Positions 55,341 through 64,000 of a stretch of DNA of 64,000 nt are shown here, piece by piece. The DNA is from Scenedesmus sp. ARA3 (taxonomy: Eukaryota; Chlorophyta; Chlorophyceae; Sphaeropleales; Scenedesmaceae): the NCBI GenBank assembly GCA_004335835.1, contig RWJK01001982.1, forward strand, positions 108,653-172,652, given 5' to 3'. The translations under genes were made by a program, and so were the position numbers. The notes below the pieces were generated by a model. That model searched no databases. It was not told the DNA's origin and saw nothing but the letters and a program-made list of their open reading frames with translations. Every line of letters starts with the position of its first letter. The first letter of the stretch is position 1.

Positions 55341-57413
55341 GAGAGGTTTGCACAACCACATGATGGCTGCGTAGTACTTGGTAGCATACTCCAGCTCGTT
55401 GGCCTAGCAGCTGCAGCAGCAGCAGCAGCAGGTGTGCACGTGGGATTCTGCACATGTACGCACGGGCCAATGGTGGGCTGCACGCCGCCTGCAGCTGATT
55501 TATAACATTAGCCTTCTTGCAAACCATACCTTGACATTGACGTCGGCAGCTGATTCATGAGGGCAAAAACATGTTCCAGCAGCATGGCACAGATTTATAT
55601 TAAACAGATCATGCCAAGAACTGGGCCCTCTGCGCCTGCAGAGGCTGCATGGTGAAGGAAGCAGCATGAACACCGCAAAGCCGCCGCACCTGCAGCTGCG
55701 CGTCCACTGCCTGCCCAAACACGCGGTTCATCACAGGCGGCGCCGTGCTGATCTTGGCGTGAGGGAAGGTGTAGCGGTGGCCCTTCTGGCCTGCTGCCAG
55801 CAGAACTGCGGCCTGGTTCTGAGCCTTCCAGGTGACACCTGCAGCGCGATGATAAGCCAGCCACAGCAGCACAGCACAGCACAGCACGTGAGCACGAATG
55901 TGACACCTGCATCCCGCACAGCAAGCACGTGAGCGCACATACCTAGGCAAGCACCGGATACACTGGCCAGGCCGCACGTCCTGCAGTCCTGGCTTGCAAG
56001 CACACAACCTCACATAACATAATATAGTGGTTTGGGCGACACGCCCACAAACCTGCGCACCAGCCGCCCACCTGCTGTACAGCAATGCAGCAGAAGCAAC
56101 GAACGACCGACACGCGAGAAGCCGCTTTTGCTCACCTGTGTACAGCGGGGCGCGCATGAAGCCCAGCGCTGCCAAGATGGCAACAAAAACAGTCAACAAG
56201 CAACACCTCACATCATATCGAAGGTGCAGCACACAGCAAGGAAACACCACACCCCACCCACCTGTGTACAGCGGAACGCGCGTGAAGCCCAGCGCCGCCC
56301 AGATGGCACAGCACACATCACCCTCAGCAGCCAGCACACACTAAATGCGCACAAAGAACCTCCAAAAAAGAAGAATCAAGTAGTGCGCCCACCTGTGTAC
56401 AGCGGGGCGCGCGTGAAGCCCAGTGCCGCCCAGATGGCGTAGAACTCGTTGTCTGCTGACACTGCCTGGCCCTGCTCGTTGATGCAGCCCGTGGAGTTGA
56501 GGTACACGTAAATGGGCTTGGTGCGGTTCTTGTCATCGAAATCAAGGTAGTAGCACTGCGCAACCACCAGCTCAGTCACCGAGGGCAGGAACTGCGTGTT
56601 ACATGTAATGTTGGGTGAAAGGCAGCAGCCAGGCAAAGCAGCAGAGTGTCAGCTGTGTACATGTGCCGGCAAGAGTCTCTGAAGGTAGTAGCACTGCGCC
56701 ACCACCAGCTCAGTCGCCGAGGGCAGGAACTGCGCAATGTATGTTACGACACAGCAGCCAGCAGCAGCAGCAGCAGCGTTAGCTATGACAATGTGCAAAT
56801 GTCTGAACGTGAGTGTGTCAGGTAGTAGCACTTCATATAAGCATTGCGCACTGCAAGGAAGGGGTGCCAGGCCCAAGCACAACAGGCTGGAGCAACGCAC
56901 TGGCAGGGGTCTGCATCCTGCATGCCTGCATGCTTGTTGCTGACCTGGCGCGACACCCATGCAAACTCCGTGTGCAGCAGCACCACTGCCATCTGCTGCA
57001 AATGCTGCAGCTGCTGCTGCTGCTGTGTAGGACCAACACTGCAGCTTGCCAGTCCATGCAAACACAAGATCTCACCGGCATGCTGATGTAGATCACGCGC
57101 TGCTGCAGCAGCAGCGACGGCAGGTCAGGCGGGTTGCCAAACCGCTCCGCCTCTGGCAAGAAGATAGGCCTGCCCTCTGGGTAGCTCTGGTAGTCACCAT
57201 ACGCTGCACGAGCACCTGAGTAGCTGCGGCCTCTGCCTGCCATTGTTGCTGCTGCCGCGCCGCCAGGGCCGCCTGCTGCTGCTGCTGCTGCCGGCATGCT
57301 GTAGCTGCTGCTGCTGCTCTGCGTGGCTGCGCGCGCTGCAAAGCCGAGGCCTGCCGGGTTTGAGGGGTCGAAGCGCTCGCCGCGCATGTAGTGCTTGCTG
57401 GACAGCGTGGCCT

Positions 57414-57482
<69 letters not shown>

Positions 57483-58531
57483 GTGGCAAGAAAGTGAAGG
57501 TCAATACCCTATTCATTGGTGCCAAGCAGTGCACTGTTATAGCAACGCATAGCCCAGTGCACAGTTGATGATGTGTGCATCCTGCAGCAGCTGCGGGTAC
57601 TGCGGCCTAACAGCTGCGCTGAGCAAAGCCAAGCGCATTACAACTGTGCACTCGCTTGCAGGAGGTTGGCAGCGCAGCGCAATACAGGCATCCCAGTGGT
57701 CGCAACACACGCGTTTCAGCACATCAATCGGCTCATGAACATACTGCGCATGCTGGCATGCTGCAGACTACCGGCTGCTTGCATTTACGAGACGCTTGCA
57801 AGCATGTTGATGTCAGTCAGCTGCAAGCATATGCACGCTGCTGTCCTGGTTTGACTCAACAGCAGCAGCTGCATGCCGTGATTTCACAGGTTTTGTTAAA
57901 AAAATTCCATGCGCAGCTGATAGCTGCAGCCATTTCTAACCAGAGGGCAGCAAGCAGCATGTGCATGGGCACCTTGCTGGTGCTGACATAGCAGCATTTA
58001 TATTGCAACCACATGCTGTATGCTGAGACAGACATCGTGTATTGCATGTATGCCAAAAATAGCTATTTGCATCACGCACACAACACATTAGGGGACTGCG
58101 GGCCAGCTGCTGCTTTGCTGCTGTCACGACTTCACCACTCTTCTGCCTTACAATCATGCCACATCGCTAGCTGGCCAGCTCACCGGATCAGGAGTGTTAA
58201 TGCCAGGCCCTGAAAGCCCCAGTGCAGCTATCTGCTGCGGTGTGAGGCCATAGAGTGGCTTGTCCTCCTGCTGCTCCTCTGCTGCTGCCTGCTCCTCCTG
58301 CTGCCTGCCTGGAGCGAACCACTCATACTGGTCTGCTAGCTGGTTCGTAAGACGGAAATACTCTGCATCTCCATCGGAGTATTCGCTCGAGGGCCCGAAC
58401 ACCTGCCACTTGTGGGCTGCTGGCACCGTTCTGCTCTTTGATGGCGAGATCACTGGCCGCAGTGCTACGCGCGCGCTGCTGCGGCCGGCGTGCGCCACTG
58501 CACGTCTGCTGTCATGCAGACGGCAGTGCAT
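54567..58531 (-). CDS. CLPR1: Plastid ClpR1-type non-catalytic Clp protease subunit
   Basis: Model: complement(join(54567..54744, 55189..55286, 55690..55838, 56393..56591, 57076..57411, 58184..58531)), 435 residues, phase-consistent. It is a structural subunit of the chloroplast ClpP/R core. The N-terminus (MHCRLHDSRRAVAHAGRSSA) is a plausible transit peptide. GNPPDLPSLLLQQRVIYISM, then FLPSVTELVVAQCYY, KPIYVYLNSTG, WAALGFTRAPLYTG, AAVLLAAGQKGHRYTFP and RYFSVKQAYEEGLVDKL align with ClpR1. Relative to ClpP, the nucleophile Ser position is Asn (KAQNQAA), the His position is Thr (ISTAPP) and the acidic position is basic, so it cannot be proteolytic. LNSTG replaces the SPGG loop, as in plant ClpR1. 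The C-terminus has a Gln-rich FFSSDKPKFRFTR extension. The first exon is assigned by phase and context and is the least certain part. Confidence 0.9.
54836..55126 (-). repeat. Three intronic copies of the ClpR1 exon 6 start with acceptors
   Basis: GAAGTAGCGCTTGCTGCA recurs at about 54851, 54979 and 55108, after the functional one at 54732. The second and third also repeat GGCCTGCTTCACAC and CAGCTTGTC/CGAGCTTGTC. Spacing is about 119-129 bp. The copies at 54851 and 55108 keep a CTGCAG acceptor; at 54979 it reads ATGCAG. Confidence 0.95.
55303..55339 (-). repeat. CTG run (transcribed strand) before the ClpR1 exon 5 acceptor
   Basis: About twelve triplets end some 15 bases upstream of the CACCAG acceptor at 55287. 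Confidence 0.9.
55362..55414 (-). repeat. Intronic copy of the ClpR1 exon 5 start
   Basis: Codons for ANELEYATKYYAAI are preceded by CTGCTAG, copying 55243-55292 about 120 bp away. Confidence 0.93.
56137..56310 (-). repeat. Two intronic copies of the ClpR1 exon 3 end plus donor
   Basis: Plus-strand ACCTGTGTACAGCGG followed by C/GCGCGCATGAAGCCCAGCG-type sequence occurs at 56137 and 56262 in addition to the functional 56391. Spacing is 125 and 129 bp. Each copy retains ACACAG|GT on the transcribed strand. Confidence 0.95.
56682..56735 (-). repeat. Intronic copy of the ClpR1 exon 3 start
   Basis: GTAGTAGCACTGCGCCACCA and CGAGGGCAGGAACTGCG match 56545-56597 with few changes, acceptor included. 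A stub of the same sequence is near 56820. Confidence 0.93.
57415..57483 (-). repeat. Long CTG run (transcribed strand) directly before a ClpR1 acceptor
   Basis: About 23 triplets with one interruption run without a gap into the CAG acceptor of the exon at 57411. It is the longest triplet tract in the window. Confidence 0.95.
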
Positions 58532-60722
58532 GCTCAATGTGTGTCGTGTAGGAGGGGGGCCAGCAGCAGCAGCACTTCGGAGGTCCTCGGCGATTCGTGC
58601 AAGCCACCTAGCAAAGAAGTTCAACGTTTATGTCAACTATACAACATTTGCTAGAAGTGCTTAACGCACGCCCTAGCTTCAACATCCGACATGCTGTGGC
58701 TTGGACTGCACGGGTTTTGGCTGGGCGCTTGATCCAAGTATTGCAAATACACATGCATGCACTGTGCCATCTATCTGCACTGATTGGAGGGAGGCTGTCA
58801 AGCAGGCCTGTACTTGCTGCTTGTACTGCTGCTGCAGCAGCAGGAGTCCTGAATCACCGACTGGGCGTTTGGACACTTAATTCGATGCTTGACAATGTAA
58901 GTGTTCCTATTTACTTCCGTCAGCCGTCAATCGAGTACACCAACGCACTCTGGCAAGCTACTTGCTGACAGCCATGCCAGCCTGGATCTATTTGCACAGC
59001 CTGCTATGCAGCTGCTGCAACACTCTTCATCATCTGGAGTTGTTCAGAAATGCCGTGCATCCTGCGAGAACAAAATTGAAAGCCCGCCTTTACATGTTCA
59101 GCAATTGTACAAAAGACATCCCGCACAAGTGCATCACCCCGCCATGGGCGCACGCTGCAGCCGCATGCCCATATGCTATGACATGTGTGGTAGGCTAGCC
59201 CAGTCTGTAGTAATGCAACCAAGTACTCAATGACAGTACAGTAGAATTTCATCTGAAAAGGAAGCCCAGTCATCAGTAGCACAACATCCTGACCTGGGCT
59301 GCTAGCGTGAAGGAGTGCTTCACTATCCTGCTGACCCGGTCAGCTTGGGCCAAGCTAACCGCCTACCATGCTGGAACACCACTAGCTGGCAAGCTCAACA
59401 GCAAGATGCAGCCCAAACAAAACTCGCTGGCGAGCATGAACAAGCCTTGCCTTGCTGGCGCTACGTTCGCCTGTATGTCACCTGTCGAAACCAGCGGCTG
59501 CAGAAAGCTGGCAGCTGCCAGTGCGAAGTCACATTGTTTGGTGAAGTACAATGCGCACCATGCCTCAGCCTTTACCAGACTTGTGATTTGATTCGAAACA
59601 TCCCACTGATACCTGACACATCACCTAAAGCTCAAGGCAACCACACGTTTCCGTGCACAACTAGCAGCTGGCAGCTGCTCTGTAGCAGCACTGACACAGC
59701 TGAAGCATGCCATGCGCAGCACCAGTGCTTTTCCCAGTGCACGCAATGCTGACAAGAGGATGTACATCTGCACGCAAGGCCCAAGCCTGGACCGCAAACA
59801 ATATGCAAGGGGCATACCTCACCCACAGTAGTAACAACAATACCTGCCAGGCCACCACAACGCAGAGGGCGCAGCGAGAGGCCTGTGTGATGATCAGTGC
59901 TTGAGCAAAGCTGTAATAAACACACACAGGGCGTGTTGCAACAAAATACTAGCACTGAGCCCTGAACTGTTGGCAGAACATGAACTTGCAGCCCTACAAT
60001 AGACCTGCATCTGCAGATGAGGCTGACACAAAAATGTGGATGATTGCACGACTGTTTGCATGCGGTATAGGCCTGGGTAACAGCCCCTGTGAGTGGGGCG
60101 CACTGGCAGTGTTGCAGCCAGCACAAACCTCGTGTATCCCAGAACTCCAGACATGTGCTCGCAACCAAGCAGCGCACCACAAGCACAACACGCTAGCTGC
60201 TCTGCTGTAGATGGCCCACATTCCTACCAGCGCCTCACCAAGCAGAACATTCAAAGACGCAGAACAGTTGTTACTAAACAATAGACAGCTCCACACGCAA
60301 ACACTGTGCAGCATCTTTCAGCTGCTGACAAATGCCCCTCCCCAGCCCAGCAATCTCCCACCCCAGAACATCCTCCAGCTGCACCGCATAAAGTGCAGTT
60401 ACACCAGGTCACACCATGAACCCAAGAAACTCCACCTCGGAATGCGTTGTCACACGCTGTTCCCCAATCTGCTTGTCGCCCGCTGCCCCTCCTGCCTATT
60501 CCTGCTACCCTACAGTAACATCTGCTGCCATGGTTTAGCAAGCTGCAGGATGCTGCAGCAAGCCAGTGTGTCACAGCATACTTCCTCTGCCAGCTAGTGG
60601 TACCAGCCACTGCATAAGCCTGCACGTCACAACGAGCTACACCACCACCAGCTGCTACCTTACTCTCGCTCGCCGCAGCAGCTGCAGCACACTTGTGCAC
60701 ACATACAATGGACAACACGCGC
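58532..60722. other. Intergenic between ClpR1 and the kinase gene
   Basis: 2.2 kb with no supported coding sequence. It should contain the ClpR1 promoter and the kinase 3' UTR. Confidence 0.5.

Positions 60723-64000
<3,278 letters not shown>

Noticed and set aside
6672..57484. Triplet and 24-bp repeats as CRISPR arrays
   Set aside because: There are no unique spacers between repeats; these are simple or coding tandem repeats in a eukaryotic genome.
12828..60722. TGTAA as a general polyadenylation signal for all genes
   Set aside because: It lies at a suitable distance after SANBR and possibly TAG, but I did not find it close to the other stop codons, so I do not annotate it generally.

Overview
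The window is nuclear DNA of a green alga, most likely a chlorophycean. I infer this from a plastid ClpR1-type subunit, an eS30 ribosomal protein without a ubiquitin-like fusion, small exons split by GT-AG introns of about 80-770 bp, and pervasive CTG/CAG triplet runs that encode poly-Ser, poly-Ala and poly-Gln. Scenedesmaceae-like taxa are my best guess but are not proven. Almost no gene is a single open frame. I built spliced models by hand from homology, GT-AG sites and phase agreement, and every multi-exon CDS coordinate list below is phase-consistent.

Layout, left to right: (1) a broken Ty3/gypsy reverse transcriptase fragment (1-1029, -) lies directly upstream of the 3' half of a GH5 beta-mannanase-like gene (1390-4466, +). 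(2) A secreted SGNH-hydrolase-like gene (5923-9557, -) is head-to-head with a DNA-3-methyladenine glycosylase I gene (9793-12827, +). (3) SNF8/VPS22 of ESCRT-II (13873-16016, -) is head-to-head with a SANBR/KIAA1841-like BTB protein (16711-20569, +). (4) An unrecognised Q/A/S-rich protein follows (21896-25720, +). (5) A tandem array of three diverged units carries F-box-like plus ankyrin-like helical repeats: a deletion relic (27902-27997), an intact gene (28841-31513) and a frameshifted copy (32535-35459). (6) A second SGNH-hydrolase paralogue (36083-39118, -) precedes eS30 (40837-41318, -). (7) A gene-poor stretch (41.3-46.2 kb) holds a long hairpin. (8) A Gln/Ala/Ser-rich protein of unknown role (46197-48527, -) is followed by a perfect 54-bp palindrome. 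(9) Then come SmD1 (51164-53142, +), plastid ClpR1 (54567-58531, -) and a CaMK-type kinase running off the right edge (60723->64000, -).

The genes do not form a pathway; they are housekeeping and cell-wall/secretory genes typical of an algal chromosome arm. The most unusual property is shared by seven of them. Their introns, and some 3' flanks, contain diverged tandem copies of the neighbouring exon edge together with its splice site. Copy spacing is usually about 105-130 bp, or larger (up to about 300 bp). I see this in the GH5, TAG, SNF8, SGNH-2, Q/A/S-rich, SmD1 and ClpR1 genes. It looks like a systematic local duplication process that inflates introns with decoy splice sites, and it may be a route by which introns arise or slide in this lineage.
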